A stretch of DNA of 64,000 bases from Pseudoalteromonas sp. GCY (lineage in GTDB: Bacteria > Pseudomonadota > Gammaproteobacteria > Enterobacterales > Alteromonadaceae). The stretch spans positions 1,627,501 through 1,691,500 of the forward strand of contig NZ_CP068023.1 of NCBI RefSeq assembly GCF_016695175.1, given 5' to 3'. This document shows, piece after piece, positions 53,639-64,000 of this stretch (position 1 is its first letter; each line of letters begins with the position of its first letter). Under the pieces are notes generated by a model. It did not search any database. It had not been told where the DNA came from and was given only the letters and a program-made list of their open reading frames with translations. The position numbers were made by a program, and so were the translations under genes.

Positions 53639-54079
53639 TTACCAACTACCCGTATTTTCCATTGACTGCCAAGGCTCGGCTGGAGGTAACGCATCACCTT
53701 GTTGGAGTAATTCGATAGAAATTCCATCTGGAGATTTAACAAATGCCATGTGACCACAGCGCGGTGGCCGGTTGATCACCACACCTGCATCTTGCAGCTT
53801 TTGGCAAAGTGCATAAATGTTTTCTACGGCAAAGGCCAAGTGGCCAAAATTACGACCACCACTGTATTCTTCCGGATCCCAGTTATAGGTAAGTTCGATA
53901 GTAGGAGAAAAGCTTTGCTGCGCTTGCTCAACTTGATCAGGGGCGGCGAGATAAATCAAACTGAAGCGGCCTTGTTCACTGTCATAACGTTTTACTTCAA
54001 CGAGACCTAAGAGGTCGCAATAAAACTTCATTGATTCATCAAGATCACGTACTCGTACCATGGTATGTAAGTATTTCAT
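53639..54079 (-). CDS. gloA: Lactoylglutathione lyase (glyoxalase I)
   Basis: 146 residues in the VOC fold. The four metal ligands are in place: His5 (MKYLHTM), Glu in TIELTYNW, His in NFGHLAF and Glu in SIELL. It converts the methylglyoxal-glutathione adduct to S-lactoylglutathione. It is monocistronic. Confidence 0.92.
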   Translation of the reverse strand: MKYLHTMVRVRDLDESMKFYCDLLGLVEVKRYDSEQGRFSLIYLAAPDQVEQAQQSFSPTIELTYNWDPEEYSGGRNFGHLAFAVENIYALCQKLQDAGVVINRPPRCGHMAFVKSPDGISIELLQQGDALPPAEPWQSMENTGSW

Positions 54080-54258
54080 TATGTATTCCGTTTAGACTCT
54101 AGTCAGTAAATTTTAAAGTGTTACACATCAGATTGAAAGGTCAACAGACCTCAGGCACCTAGATGACCGGATAAAAAAGTAATTGATTTCTGGTAATTTT
54201 TAGTACTGCTAGTTAAGCTTTTGTGAGATTGAGAATTAATGATTCAAAAGGGCGCTCA

Positions 54259-55431
54259 ATGATGGCAGAACTTCCTGAAGTAATAGATAGCATGACCGAT
54301 ATCGTTTCGTGTTTAAACACCAGCGAATCTTTGGAGCACTTCTTGTTGAATGTGCACTGTATTGTGCAAAAAATTACTTACGCGGACAATTTCTATGTGG
54401 TTTTGCAAAGACAAGATGGCGAGTTTGAATTTCCCTATTTCCATGATGTCAAAGACAGTATTTCGCTCGAGGAATTAAATAGTCTAACTAGCACAGAAAT
54501 AGACAAAACGCTTACTAGTTATGCGCTGCGCTCTGACAGTGTAAAGAACTATTCTGAGCATGCTTTGATGGCACTGACCGAGAAAGGGGTTATTGAAATG
54601 TTAGGCAGTTTCCCCAAGCAATGGCTGTGCTTTCCGCTAATCAATCGCGACAAGCATTTAGGCGCGTTTGTGATCCAATCCTACCGTCGTAGCGATGAAT
54701 ATTCAGAAGCCATGGTGGATTTGTTGTATACCGTTAGTCATGTTATTGCGTCTGCGATGGATGCATTTGCAAACCAGCAAGCACTCATTGAAGCGAATAA
54801 AGCGCTTAGAACCCATGAGCTTGAACTGGAAGCAATGGTAGAAAAACGCACCCATGAACTTAGTGTGAGTTTAGAGGAATTAAGAACAGAGGTCGAAAAG
54901 CGCAAATCACTTCAAGAAAAGCTAGAATTTGATGCCTACCACGATAACCTTACGCAATTGGCGAATCGAAAATACCTATTTAACGAGCTGAATAAAATGT
55001 CTGCTCGCTCGATGCGACAGCCAGTAAATGTGTATTTAGGGTATCTCGATTTAGATAACTTCAAGCCGATTAATGATAATCACGGCCATCATAGTGGTGA
55101 CGAGGTTTTGGTACATGTAGCAAGACGTCTACAAGAAGCGTTACGAGAGTATGACTTTGTTTGTCGTATTGGTGGAGATGAGTTTGTCTTTGTGATTAAT
55201 GAAAAAATTGCTCGGGACTTGCTTGAAAGCTTAGCAAATCGCCTTTTGGGTGTGATAAATGAAGATATCTTGCTTACCAATGGTGAGTTGGTAAATGTCG
55301 GTTGTAGCATCGGCATGGCGGTTTCTGAGGGCGTGGAATTCAGTGCGGAATCGTTGTTAAAAGTAGCGGATCAAGCGTTATATGAGTCGAAAGGAAAGGG
55401 CAAGAATCAGGTCTCATTTAGCTTCAAATAA
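54259..55431 (+). CDS. GAF-GGDEF diguanylate cyclase
   Basis: 390 residues from ATG 54259 (AAAAGGG site). Residues ~10-175 form a GAF-like sensory domain, then a coiled linker (~178-225). The GGDEF domain follows, with an intact RIGGDEFVF and the inhibitory RxxD site (REYD) five residues upstream. It should make cyclic di-GMP and be product-inhibited. It is cytoplasmic, with no membrane helix. The signal sensed is unknown. Confidence 0.93.
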   Translation: MMAELPEVIDSMTDIVSCLNTSESLEHFLLNVHCIVQKITYADNFYVVLQRQDGEFEFPYFHDVKDSISLEELNSLTSTEIDKTLTSYALRSDSVKNYSEHALMALTEKGVIEMLGSFPKQWLCFPLINRDKHLGAFVIQSYRRSDEYSEAMVDLLYTVSHVIASAMDAFANQQALIEANKALRTHELELEAMVEKRTHELSVSLEELRTEVEKRKSLQEKLEFDAYHDNLTQLANRKYLFNELNKMSARSMRQPVNVYLGYLDLDNFKPINDNHGHHSGDEVLVHVARRLQEALREYDFVCRIGGDEFVFVINEKIARDLLESLANRLLGVINEDILLTNGELVNVGCSIGMAVSEGVEFSAESLLKVADQALYESKGKGKNQVSFSFK

Positions 55432-55554
55432 CACTGAATATAAGATTAATATTTTGTTATTTATCATGTTTTTATAAAATTTCATGATATTGCTCGTTGC
55501 CCTTTGCTTTAAGCAGATGATTGATTTAGGATCAGGCTTTATAGTCAGAAAAAC

Positions 55555-56616
55555 ATGGACATTATGATCATCAGGCTGATCCTTATTGCACTGTTTTGTT
55601 TTGCTATGACGGCAAAAGCAGTTGAAGTTCAAAATTTATATGAAGCCTCGCTGAGTGTTAGCGACAAATCTCGCGCAACGCGAGCGCAAGCGAGCCAACA
55701 GGCATTATTAAAAGTGTTGCAAAAGCTCACAGGTAAAGCCGATGATTTTTCTCACCCTTCGATCCAAGCGAGCCTTAAGCGCATCTCAGATTACATGCTG
55801 AGATATGAATATTATGATCGACAAGGCGTAACCAAAATAAAGGTGGAGTTTGAGCCTGGTAAGGTCGAAGATCTAGTCAGAGAAGCTGGCCTACCGCTTT
55901 GGGGTAACCGCCGTCCTATGGTCGCGATTTGGATGGTGATTGAAGATAATTTCCGCCGAGAGTTTGTTACGCAAGAAAGCTACCCCCAACTCGAACGCCT
56001 GATTTATGACACCGCAGACGAATGGGGCGTGCCAGTGGTTGTTCCTTTGATGGATCTTGAAGATCGCAGTAATGTGAGTATCGCAGAGGTGTGGGGAAAC
56101 TTTTCTAACGAAGTTGAGGAAGCGTCATTGCGTTATGAGGCGGAGCGCGTTATCACCGCACGTTTGTTTCAGCCCCCCCATACAAATTCTTGGCAGCTAG
56201 ACTGGCGCTACACTGATGCTGAATATTTTGAGCCTGAGCAATATGTCGGTGACAAACAGCAAGTCATTATTGATATGGTGAATCAGCTATCTAGCACCTT
56301 AGCTCAGAAATATGTTATCGATCCTAATCTCACTTTAGAAGCCCATCGAACTGAAATTGTCGTTGAGCAATTACAGTCATTTACGGATGTAGAAATGGCG
56401 AAGCGTCGTTTGCTATCTATGAGTACCGTGGTGGGTGTCGATGTGATCTACCGTGCGAAAACAGCAGTGAAGTTTGCGATTGAACATACCTCAAATGTAT
56501 CAGACTTGCGTAAAACGATTGCATTGGAGCAAAGCTTTAAGGCGTACGAAGACCCGAGAGCCTATTATCAAATCGCAGACGACAACAACCTTAAATACAA
56601 TTGGGTGGGTAAATAG
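55555..56616 (+). CDS. DUF2066 exported protein
   Basis: 353 residues. A signal peptide (MIIRLILIALFCFAMTAKA) precedes a DUF2066 domain: VSDKSRATRAQASQQALLKVL and MLRYEYYDRQGVTKIKVEFE. It lies one base before hda, an association common in Alteromonadales and Vibrionales. Function is not established. Confidence 0.9.
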   Translation: MDIMIIRLILIALFCFAMTAKAVEVQNLYEASLSVSDKSRATRAQASQQALLKVLQKLTGKADDFSHPSIQASLKRISDYMLRYEYYDRQGVTKIKVEFEPGKVEDLVREAGLPLWGNRRPMVAIWMVIEDNFRREFVTQESYPQLERLIYDTADEWGVPVVVPLMDLEDRSNVSIAEVWGNFSNEVEEASLRYEAERVITARLFQPPHTNSWQLDWRYTDAEYFEPEQYVGDKQQVIIDMVNQLSSTLAQKYVIDPNLTLEAHRTEIVVEQLQSFTDVEMAKRRLLSMSTVVGVDVIYRAKTAVKFAIEHTSNVSDLRKTIALEQSFKAYEDPRAYYQIADDNNLKYNWVGK

Positions 56617-56617
56617 G

Positions 56618-57322
56618 ATGGAATCGCCACGTCAAATGGCGTTGCCAGTGACGCTGCCTGATGACGAAACCTTTGCCTCTTATTTTGGCGGTGAAGCTTC
56701 ATTGGAAGTAAGCCACTTAAAAAATGGTCTTGCCCGTCGTTTAACCGGTTTTCAGTACACTTATCTGTGTGGATTGGCAGACTCTGGCAAGTCGCACTTG
56801 CTTTATGCCACGTGCATTGAAGCGCAAGAGCTTGGACTCTCGACTATTTTATTGTCGGTGCGAGAAGTGTTGGATTTTGGTCCCTTAGTGTTAGATGGGC
56901 TCGATGCATTGGATGTAGTTTGTATAGACGATGTGCATTTGGTTGCAGGGGATGAAGCGTGGGAAAAAGCCTTATTTAACTTTTTCAATCGTTTTAATGA
57001 AAAAGGCAAATGCCTAGTGGTTACTGCCGATCTGTTGCCCAACATGCTGAATTTGTCACTACCAGACTTAGAATCGCGTCTAACCTGGGGAACGACCTTT
57101 CAGATCCGCTCGATGAGTGATGATGATAAAGCCGAAGCCTTAGTAAAAAGAGCGCATATGCGTGGCCTTGAGCTATCCGATGAATGTGCGCGATTTTTGC
57201 TCACGAGATTGAGTCGTGATATGCGCGCTTTACTTGATGTATTGGATAAACTCGATCACGCATCCATGGCTGCGCAAAGAAAGTTAACAATTCCTTTTAT
57301 AAAAGCCACTTTAAAGCTGTAA
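56618..57322 (+). CDS. hda: DnaA inactivator Hda
   Basis: 234 residues from ATG 56618; a longer frame overlapping DUF2066 is spurious. AAA+ motifs are GLADSGKSHLLYA (Walker A) and VVCIDDVHLVAGD (Walker B). The N-terminal MALPVTLPDDETFASYF includes the clamp-binding type motif (QMALPV). With the sliding clamp it stimulates ATP hydrolysis by DnaA and prevents re-initiation. Confidence 0.95.
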   Translation: MESPRQMALPVTLPDDETFASYFGGEASLEVSHLKNGLARRLTGFQYTYLCGLADSGKSHLLYATCIEAQELGLSTILLSVREVLDFGPLVLDGLDALDVVCIDDVHLVAGDEAWEKALFNFFNRFNEKGKCLVVTADLLPNMLNLSLPDLESRLTWGTTFQIRSMSDDDKAEALVKRAHMRGLELSDECARFLLTRLSRDMRALLDVLDKLDHASMAAQRKLTIPFIKATLKL

Positions 57323-57402
57323 CAGGGCTAGAATATCGCCTTGCAATTCAGTTATCATAAGAGATTAAATAACAGCAAATTACCTCAGCAAAGATCAGGT
57401 AG

Positions 57403-58386
<984 letters not shown>

Positions 58387-58399
58387 GAGCGACAAAAGT

Positions 58400-60787
58400 A
58401 TGAAATTCAGTGAAAAGTGGTTACGCGAGTGGGTCAATCCAGCAATTGATACTGATGCGCTATCTGAGCAATTATCAATGGCGGGTTTAGAAGTTGATGG
58501 CGTAGACCCTGTTGCCGGTGACTTCCAAGGTGTGGTTATCGGTGAAGTGGTTGAATGTGGTCAACACCCAGATGCCGACAAACTTAGAGTAACAAAAGTA
58601 AACGTAGGCGAAGACGAACTACTAGATATTGTCTGTGGTGCCGCTAACTGCCGTGCCGGTTTAAAAGTGGCGGTTGCTAAAGTGGGCGCAACGCTTCCAG
58701 GCGATTTCAAAATTAAGAAAGCTAAACTTCGTGGCCAGCCGTCTCACGGTATGCTGTGTGCGTTTGAAGAGCTTGGCATGGCGGAAAGTTCAGACGGTAT
58801 TTTAGAACTCCCTATGGATGCGCCAATCGGTCAAGATATTCGTGAATACTTCGGCTTGAACGATGTAACGATTGATGTCGATTTAACGGCTAACCGTAGC
58901 GACTGTTTAGGGATCAAAGGTCTGGCTCGTGAAGTTGGAGTACTAAACAGCATCGACGTAACAGAAGTTGCTATCACGCCAGTTACGCCAACGATTGATG
59001 ATAAAATCTCTATTGAACTGGTAAACAGCGAAGCATGTCCACGCTACTTAGGTCGTGTGATCAAGGGCGTTAATGTTAAAGCAGAGACCCCGTTTTGGAT
59101 GGTAGAGAAACTGCGCCGCTGCGGTGTACGCTCAATTGATCCCGTTGTTGATGTTACGAACTACGTATTGCTTGAGCTAGGTCACCCTATGCACGCGTTC
59201 GATTTAAGCCAAATAGAAGGTGGAATTAAAGTACGTAACGCCTTTGAGAATGAAGAGCTAGTATTGTTAGACGGCAACACAGCGAAGCTTAATCCATCAA
59301 CACTACTGATTGCTGATGATAATAAAGCACTTGCGATGGCAGGTATTTTCGGTGGTGAACAGTCAGGTGTTAGTGAAGAGACAAAAGACATCTTGTTAGA
59401 AAGCGCGTTCTTTGCACCGCTTGCGATTGCAGGTCAGGCACGCAGCTACGGTTTGCATACCGATGCATCGCACCGTTATGAGCGTGGTGTAGACCCTGTA
59501 CTTCAGCGTGATGCGATGGAAAGAGCAACAGGCTTGCTACTTGAAATCGTTGGCGGTGAAGCAGGACCGATTGTTGAAGCAGTGTCAGAGGCGGATTTAC
59601 CAAAAGAGCGTCAAGTAACTTTACGCCGTGAGCGTTTAGACCGCGTGATCGGTTATCATATCGAAGATGCTAAAGTGTCAGATATCTTAACGCGTCTGGG
59701 CTTAGCGGTAACATTTGCAGACGACCAGTGGCAAGCTCAAGTGCCAAGCTATCGCTTCGACATTAGTATCGAAGAAGACTTAATTGAAGAAGTTGCTCGT
59801 GTATTTGGTTACAACAATATTCCAAATGTGGCACCAACCGCTGCGTTAAAGATGACAGATCATCAAGAAGCATGTTTGCCAGTAGCGCGTTTTAGAGATG
59901 AGTTAGTAAGCCGTGGTTATCAAGAAGCCATCACATATAGCTTCGTTGATCCAAAAGCACAACAGCAGCTACACCCAGAAGCCGATGCATTAATTCTTCC
60001 GCACCCAATTTCGGTTGAAATGTCTGCAATGCGTGTAAGCCTGATGACAGGCCTGATCAATGCGGTTTCTTATAACCAAAACCGTCAACAATCGCGTATT
60101 CGCTTATTCGAAACGGGTCTTAAGTTTATCAAAGACGACAACGCGGAAAACGGCGTACGTCAAACTGCTGTGATCGGTGGTATCGCGTATGGTAACACGC
60201 ATAACGAACATTGGTCTGTGCCTTCACGTAAAGTGGATTTTTTTGATGTGAAAGGCGATGTAGAAGCATTACTTGCGCTTTGTAACGATAAAGCCCGTTT
60301 TAGCTTTAAAGCAGAAGCGAGCGATGGTTTGCATCCAGGCCAATCAGCTGCAATTTATGCAGACGGTAAAAAGGTTGGTTTCATCGGTGCAGTACACCCT
60401 CAGCTATTAAAGCCGTTAGAGCTTAAAGATACACCATATGTATTTGAAATCGACATGGCTGCTTTAGAAAATCGCTTGCTTCCAGAAGCAGTTAGTATCT
60501 CGAAATTCCCATCAAATAGAAGAGATATTGCTATTTTAGTTGCAGATGACGTAAAAATAGGCGATATTTTAGAGTGCATTGAGAAAGTTGGCGGAAATCA
60601 ATTAGTTGACCTAAACTTATTCGATGTGTACAAAGGGCAAGGGGTTGAACCTGATCATAAGAGTTTAGCCATTGCTCTAACATTACAAGCGGTTGATAGA
60701 ACGCTCGAAGAGAAAGACATCAGCGCGGTTGTAGAAAACGTGGTGGCCGAACTGGCCAAACAATTCAATGCATCGTTGAGGGACTAG
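58400..60787 (+). CDS. pheT: Phenylalanyl-tRNA synthetase beta subunit
   Basis: 795 residues, full length. An N-terminal tRNA-binding OB domain (about 40-150), B3/B4 editing domain, B5 domain and C-terminal anticodon-binding (FDX-ACB) domain are in order. It starts 13 bases after pheS and ends two bases before ihfA, forming the classic pheST-ihfA operon. Confidence 0.99.
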   Translation: MKFSEKWLREWVNPAIDTDALSEQLSMAGLEVDGVDPVAGDFQGVVIGEVVECGQHPDADKLRVTKVNVGEDELLDIVCGAANCRAGLKVAVAKVGATLPGDFKIKKAKLRGQPSHGMLCAFEELGMAESSDGILELPMDAPIGQDIREYFGLNDVTIDVDLTANRSDCLGIKGLAREVGVLNSIDVTEVAITPVTPTIDDKISIELVNSEACPRYLGRVIKGVNVKAETPFWMVEKLRRCGVRSIDPVVDVTNYVLLELGHPMHAFDLSQIEGGIKVRNAFENEELVLLDGNTAKLNPSTLLIADDNKALAMAGIFGGEQSGVSEETKDILLESAFFAPLAIAGQARSYGLHTDASHRYERGVDPVLQRDAMERATGLLLEIVGGEAGPIVEAVSEADLPKERQVTLRRERLDRVIGYHIEDAKVSDILTRLGLAVTFADDQWQAQVPSYRFDISIEEDLIEEVARVFGYNNIPNVAPTAALKMTDHQEACLPVARFRDELVSRGYQEAITYSFVDPKAQQQLHPEADALILPHPISVEMSAMRVSLMTGLINAVSYNQNRQQSRIRLFETGLKFIKDDNAENGVRQTAVIGGIAYGNTHNEHWSVPSRKVDFFDVKGDVEALLALCNDKARFSFKAEASDGLHPGQSAAIYADGKKVGFIGAVHPQLLKPLELKDTPYVFEIDMAALENRLLPEAVSISKFPSNRRDIAILVADDVKIGDILECIEKVGGNQLVDLNLFDVYKGQGVEPDHKSLAIALTLQAVDRTLEEKDISAVVENVVAELAKQFNASLRD

Positions 60788-60789
60788 AT

Positions 60790-61089
60790 ATGGCGCTTAC
60801 TAAAGCCGACATAGCTGAACACCTATTTGAAAAACTGGGGATCAATAAGAAAGATGCCAAAGACTTAGTTGAAGCGTTTTTTGAAGAAATCCGCTCAGCG
60901 CTAGAAAACGGCGAGCAAGTGAAGCTCTCTGGGTTTGGTAACTTTGACCTTCGCGACAAGAAGGAACGCCCGGGTAGGAACCCAAAAACTGGGGAAGATA
61001 TTCCTATCTCTGCGCGACGCGTGGTAACTTTTAGGCCTGGCCAAAAGTTAAAAACCCGTGTTGAGGTCGGCACAAGCAAAAACTTGTAA
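60790..61089 (+). CDS. ihfA: Integration host factor alpha subunit
   Basis: 99 residues. Standard HU/IHF fold with the beta-arm motif [20 protein letters not shown] and the C-terminal helix. With IhfB it bends DNA and assists replication, transposition and gene control; in Mu it also aids the transpososome and early promoter. Confidence 0.99.
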   Translation: MALTKADIAEHLFEKLGINKKDAKDLVEAFFEEIRSALENGEQVKLSGFGNFDLRDKKERPGRNPKTGEDIPISARRVVTFRPGQKLKTRVEVGTSKNL

Positions 61090-61095
61090 TATAAG

Positions 61096-61127
61096 AAAGC
61101 CTTGGTGGTGATACCAAGGCTTTTTTT
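61096..61127 (+). terminator. ihfA terminator
   Basis: AAAGCCTTGGT and ACCAAGGCTTT arms with a six-base loop and a run of Ts, just after the ihfA stop. Confidence 0.94.
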
Positions 61128-61199
61128 ATATTGAAATAGTTTTGTCACATATTCAAGCTACACTCTGCGCCTGTTTGCGTTCCGTGGAGTGAGGAGCTT

Positions 61200-62810
61200 A
61201 TGCGAGGAGCACACTCCTTAAGCAAGTTGTTTAAGAATATCTTTATTGCTTGGTTGTCTTGCAGCTTTGTATTTTCAATTGTGGCTGCCTTCACTTATGT
61301 GCATCAAAAAGAGACCGCTAAATCCAACCTTGTCACTGTAGCGAGTCGGATTGTATCTGACATCAACAAAGAGTTTGTCGTTGTAGACGATACCTTAAAA
61401 CATGCCATCCACCTTTCTCCGAATTGCGACCCTGAGAGTCTACACTACATGCGTAGATTGGTTTTTGAAAACCCTGGTATGAGCGAAATAGGGATCGTAG
61501 ATAGTAAAGGGAAATTGGTCTGCAATTCTTTTGGGCAACTCACTCCACCTGTGAATACCAGCGCCCCAATAAAAAAGCCCGGGCTTAGATACTATGGCCC
61601 AATCATTACAGACTATTTAGAACTTCCAGCCTTTGTTTTAGCGCGCACGAGAGACGATGGTTATGAGGTGAATGTGTTGATGCCGGATCATTGGCTAAAG
61701 AGTATGCTTGATATCTCAGCTCATCATAATACCGATTTTGCTGCCTTGGTCGACAATAGCACGGGTGTGCCGGTTTTTTTAAATGGTAAATACGCTTTGC
61801 CAATCCGCCAAAAACTATTTCCAACTGCTAATAGCCGCGCAGTAGAAGGACTCTTTGATGATGCAAAGGTAAAGTTTGCGTACATTGCAGCTATTCCGAG
61901 TTTGCCGCAGATGAGCTTAATCATTGCAAAAAATGATGAGCAATTAGTGAGCCTAGGTTGGTTGTGGCTAGTACTTTGGAGTGTGTTGTATTGCGCCTCT
62001 TGGGTTGGCCTCACGTTGTTATTAATCAGTTATGACAAGCGCCAGCTAAGCAGTAAAACACAAATATTAAGAGCATTGGCAAATGATGAGTTATTTAATG
62101 TGTATCAACCTCTCGTGAATGCACAGATGCCATCGATAGTGGGCGTGGAAGTACTCATTCGTTGGCGTCACCCACTTGAAGGAGTGCTCGGTCCCGCTTA
62201 CTTTGTGCCTGAAGCTGAGCGTGATGGTACTATTTTAGATATCTCGATAGCGCAAGTCGAAAACGCTGTGCGTGATTTGACGGACATCTTAGCCGCTCAG
62301 CCAGATTTTAAGGTGTCTTTTAACGTTAATGGTTTACTTCTGGGCTCTAAACGCTATATCGACGCCTTACTTGCTGCAAAAAACCAAATATCTTCATTAA
62401 CTATTGAATTAACTGAACGTGATGTGCTGACGCAGGCTCAAACGAAAACGGTACTAACCGAGCTCAAACGTGCTGGAATAGAAATCGCGATTGATGACTT
62501 TGGCACGGGGTATAGTGGTTTGCAGTACTTACAAAGTTTTCCGATCGACCTGCTGAAAATAGATCAGAGCTTTGTTGCATCAATTGGCCTAGATACTTTG
62601 CAATCCCCGGTTTTATCGGCAGTGATTGATATGGCGGGAAAGCTGGATAAAAAACTGATTGCTGAAGGGGTAGAAACTCAAGCTCAAGCTCGTTATCTCA
62701 AAAGTCGAGGGGTGAATGTTCATCAAGGTTGGCTTTATTTCAAAGCACTGGAACTGCCGCAACTACAGCGTGAGATGGATAAAGTGTTAGATAACAAAAG
62801 AGCGGCTTAA
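61200..62810 (+). CDS. CSS-motif + EAL cyclic-di-GMP phosphodiesterase
   Basis: 536 residues. Two transmembrane helices (about 13-33 and 254-278) enclose a periplasmic CSS-motif domain with conserved Cys (LSPNCDPES and KLVCNSFG). The cytoplasmic EAL domain reads EVL in place of EAL (GVEVLIRWRHP), keeps the Asn in SFNVNG, the Glu in ELTERD, and the IDDFGTGYSGL and AEGVETQAQ motifs. It probably hydrolyses c-di-GMP under periplasmic redox control, as E. coli CSS proteins do. Confidence 0.92.
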   Translation: MRGAHSLSKLFKNIFIAWLSCSFVFSIVAAFTYVHQKETAKSNLVTVASRIVSDINKEFVVVDDTLKHAIHLSPNCDPESLHYMRRLVFENPGMSEIGIVDSKGKLVCNSFGQLTPPVNTSAPIKKPGLRYYGPIITDYLELPAFVLARTRDDGYEVNVLMPDHWLKSMLDISAHHNTDFAALVDNSTGVPVFLNGKYALPIRQKLFPTANSRAVEGLFDDAKVKFAYIAAIPSLPQMSLIIAKNDEQLVSLGWLWLVLWSVLYCASWVGLTLLLISYDKRQLSSKTQILRALANDELFNVYQPLVNAQMPSIVGVEVLIRWRHPLEGVLGPAYFVPEAERDGTILDISIAQVENAVRDLTDILAAQPDFKVSFNVNGLLLGSKRYIDALLAAKNQISSLTIELTERDVLTQAQTKTVLTELKRAGIEIAIDDFGTGYSGLQYLQSFPIDLLKIDQSFVASIGLDTLQSPVLSAVIDMAGKLDKKLIAEGVETQAQARYLKSRGVNVHQGWLYFKALELPQLQREMDKVLDNKRAA

Positions 62811-62820
62811 CCGCTCTTAT
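62798..62820. terminator. Terminator between EAL gene and alpha-glucosidase
   Basis: AAGAGCGG-CTTAA-CCGCTCTT followed by ATTT, overlapping the EAL gene stop; it can serve both converging genes. Confidence 0.82.
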
Positions 62821-62840
62821 TTAATAAAAAGACCCAACTA

Positions 62841-64000
62841 TTATAAAATCTCGGCGAAGTAGCAACCAAATGCATCAAGTGTCAGTACATTTGCGCTTGC
62901 CGTGCCACTTAGGTGCTTAAGGTCACACTGCGTTAATGCAACTTCAGGAAGTGTCACGCTTTGTTGAGTAGCTGCTAAGTTGAATGCGCACAGCAGTGTC
63001 TGGGTTTGTGTTTTACGGTAAAAAGCTAACACGGGCTCTGGGGTATCAATAAACTCAATGTCACCTGTTTTTAGTGCAGGTTGCGCATTTCGCCACTGTA
63101 AAAATGCTTGATAGTAGCTGAGCGTTGAATTGCTATCTACTGCTTGTTCGTCTACTGCTCGTAGAGCATGTGCTTCAGAAACTGGTAACCAAGGCTTAGA
63201 CTCCGAGAAGCCAGCATTGGTTTTTGCCTTCGTCCACGGAAGTGGCGTTCTACAGCCATCACGGCCTTTAAAGTTTGGCCAAAAGGTAATGCCATATGGG
63301 TCCTGCAGCTCTTCGAAGGCAACGGCGGCTTCGCCAAGTCCTAGCTCTTCGCCTTGATACATACAGACGCTACCGCGCAATGAACCGAGAAGGGCGGTGA
63401 GCATTTTGACCTGTGTATCGTTTACTTTGCCATCTGTACTCCAGCGACTTGCTACCCGTTCTACATCGTGATTTGCAAACGCCCAACATGGCCAACCTTC
63501 GGTCATAACTGACTCTAGGCGAGAAACCGTTTCTCTGATGTACTTTGCACTATAGTCGTTAGTTAGGAGCTCAAAGCTATAACCCATGTGTAGCTTGTTA
63601 CCATCGGCCGTGTACTCTGCCATTGTTTGCAAAGAGTCTTCTGAGCTTATCTCACCCAAGCTAACTGTGCCTGGGTATCTATCTAATAAGGCACGGATCT
63701 CTTCCATGAACAGTAAGTTTTCAGGTTGCGTATTGTTGTAATAATGGTACTGAAAAGCATAAGGGTTGTCTTCGCTAAAGCCACGACCTTGACGAAGCTC
63801 AATAGGCTTAGCTGGATTATTCCTAAGCTGCTTGTCGTGAAAACAGAAGTTGATGGCATCTAGTCTAAATCCATCAACGCCTTTTTTAAGCCAAAATTCG
63901 ACGTTATCTAGTACGGCTTTACGTACTTCAGGGTGATGAAAGTTAAGATCCGGCTGCTCAGTTAGAAAGTTGTGCAGGTAATATTGGCAACGTCTAGGCT
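62841..64000 (-). CDS. GH13 alpha-glucosidase, N-terminus outside window
   Basis: 386 codons visible; the frame stays open to the window edge. Conserved GH13 regions are GVDGFRLDAINF (region II, nucleophile Asp), the region III acid/base segment with LGEI, and FANHDVERV (region IV). The C-terminal beta domain ends with GCYFAEIL. It resembles the oligo-1,6-glucosidase and alpha-glucosidase group. It releases glucose from maltodextrins or isomaltose-type links. Confidence 0.93.
   Translation of the reverse strand, partial: PRRCQYYLHNFLTEQPDLNFHHPEVRKAVLDNVEFWLKKGVDGFRLDAINFCFHDKQLRNNPAKPIELRQGRGFSEDNPYAFQYHYYNNTQPENLLFMEEIRALLDRYPGTVSLGEISSEDSLQTMAEYTADGNKLHMGYSFELLTNDYSAKYIRETVSRLESVMTEGWPCWAFANHDVERVASRWSTDGKVNDTQVKMLTALLGSLRGSVCMYQGEELGLGEAAVAFEELQDPYGITFWPNFKGRDGCRTPLPWTKAKTNAGFSESKPWLPVSEAHALRAVDEQAVDSNSTLSYYQAFLQWRNAQPALKTGDIEFIDTPEPVLAFYRKTQTQTLLCAFNLAATQQSVTLPEVALTQCDLKHLSGTASANVLTLDAFGCYFAEIL

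Noticed and set aside
56474..56617. N-terminal extension of hda
   Set aside because: It overlaps the DUF2066 coding sequence; ATG 56618 gives the normal Hda length.

Overview
The window is chromosomal DNA of a marine gammaproteobacterium, most likely Pseudoalteromonas or a close Alteromonadales relative. The call rests on the 23S/5S rRNA sequences, the orders dapB-carA-carB-greA and DUF2066-hda-pheS-pheT-ihfA, and the protein sequences. It opens in the 3' third of a 23S rRNA gene, followed by 5S rRNA and the rrn terminator.

Bases 1554-37121 are a complete Mu-like transposable prophage of 35,568 bp. It sits in the last codons of a host gene (TPR + LicD-like + cytidylyltransferase fusion, 37049-38635). 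Both ends read TGAT...ATCA, carry related MuA-site-like inverted repeats, and are flanked by a 6-bp duplication CTTTCT (1548-1553 and 37122-37127). Joining the two flanks restores a normal C-terminus for the host gene. The prophage is divergent, as in BcepMu-type phages. Late genes run leftward from 25.7 to 2.3 kb: lysozyme, holin, gp25-gp28-like, portal, gpF, gpG, gpI, gpT, gp35-gp37-like, then a siphovirus-type tail with a 1246-residue tape measure. The repressor lies at 27.5-27.9 kb. Early genes run rightward from 28.1 to 37.0 kb: Ner, CII-like, MuA, MuB, DUF2786, DUF3164, GemA, Mor. Two copies of a 26-bp sequence, before the lysozyme gene and before gpI, look like the late promoters and match the positions of Plys and PI in Mu.

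Cargo sits at the seams between transcription units: a DUF3800 protein plus a small partner between gpG and gpI, with its own promoter and an upstream bidirectional terminator; a periplasmic DUF4124 protein upstream of the lysozyme gene; a three-gene operon encoding a double-glycine-leader peptide and two membrane proteins beside the repressor; and a single-TM protein at the left end. A cloverleaf RNA-like sequence with a minimal anticodon arm lies between gpF and gpG on the opposite strand. The cargo modules are the best candidates for undescribed systems such as superinfection exclusion, defence or peptide signalling. No function is proven by sequence alone.

From 37.1 to 64 kb the DNA is ordinary chromosome: the interrupted fusion gene, a TPR lipoprotein-like or exported protein, a Tsx-like porin, an NhaC-type antiporter, dapB, carAB, greA, two unknown proteins, an M9 collagenase, a solute-binding protein, glyoxalase I, a GAF-GGDEF cyclase, DUF2066, hda, pheST, ihfA, a CSS-EAL phosphodiesterase, and an alpha-glucosidase that runs off the right edge.
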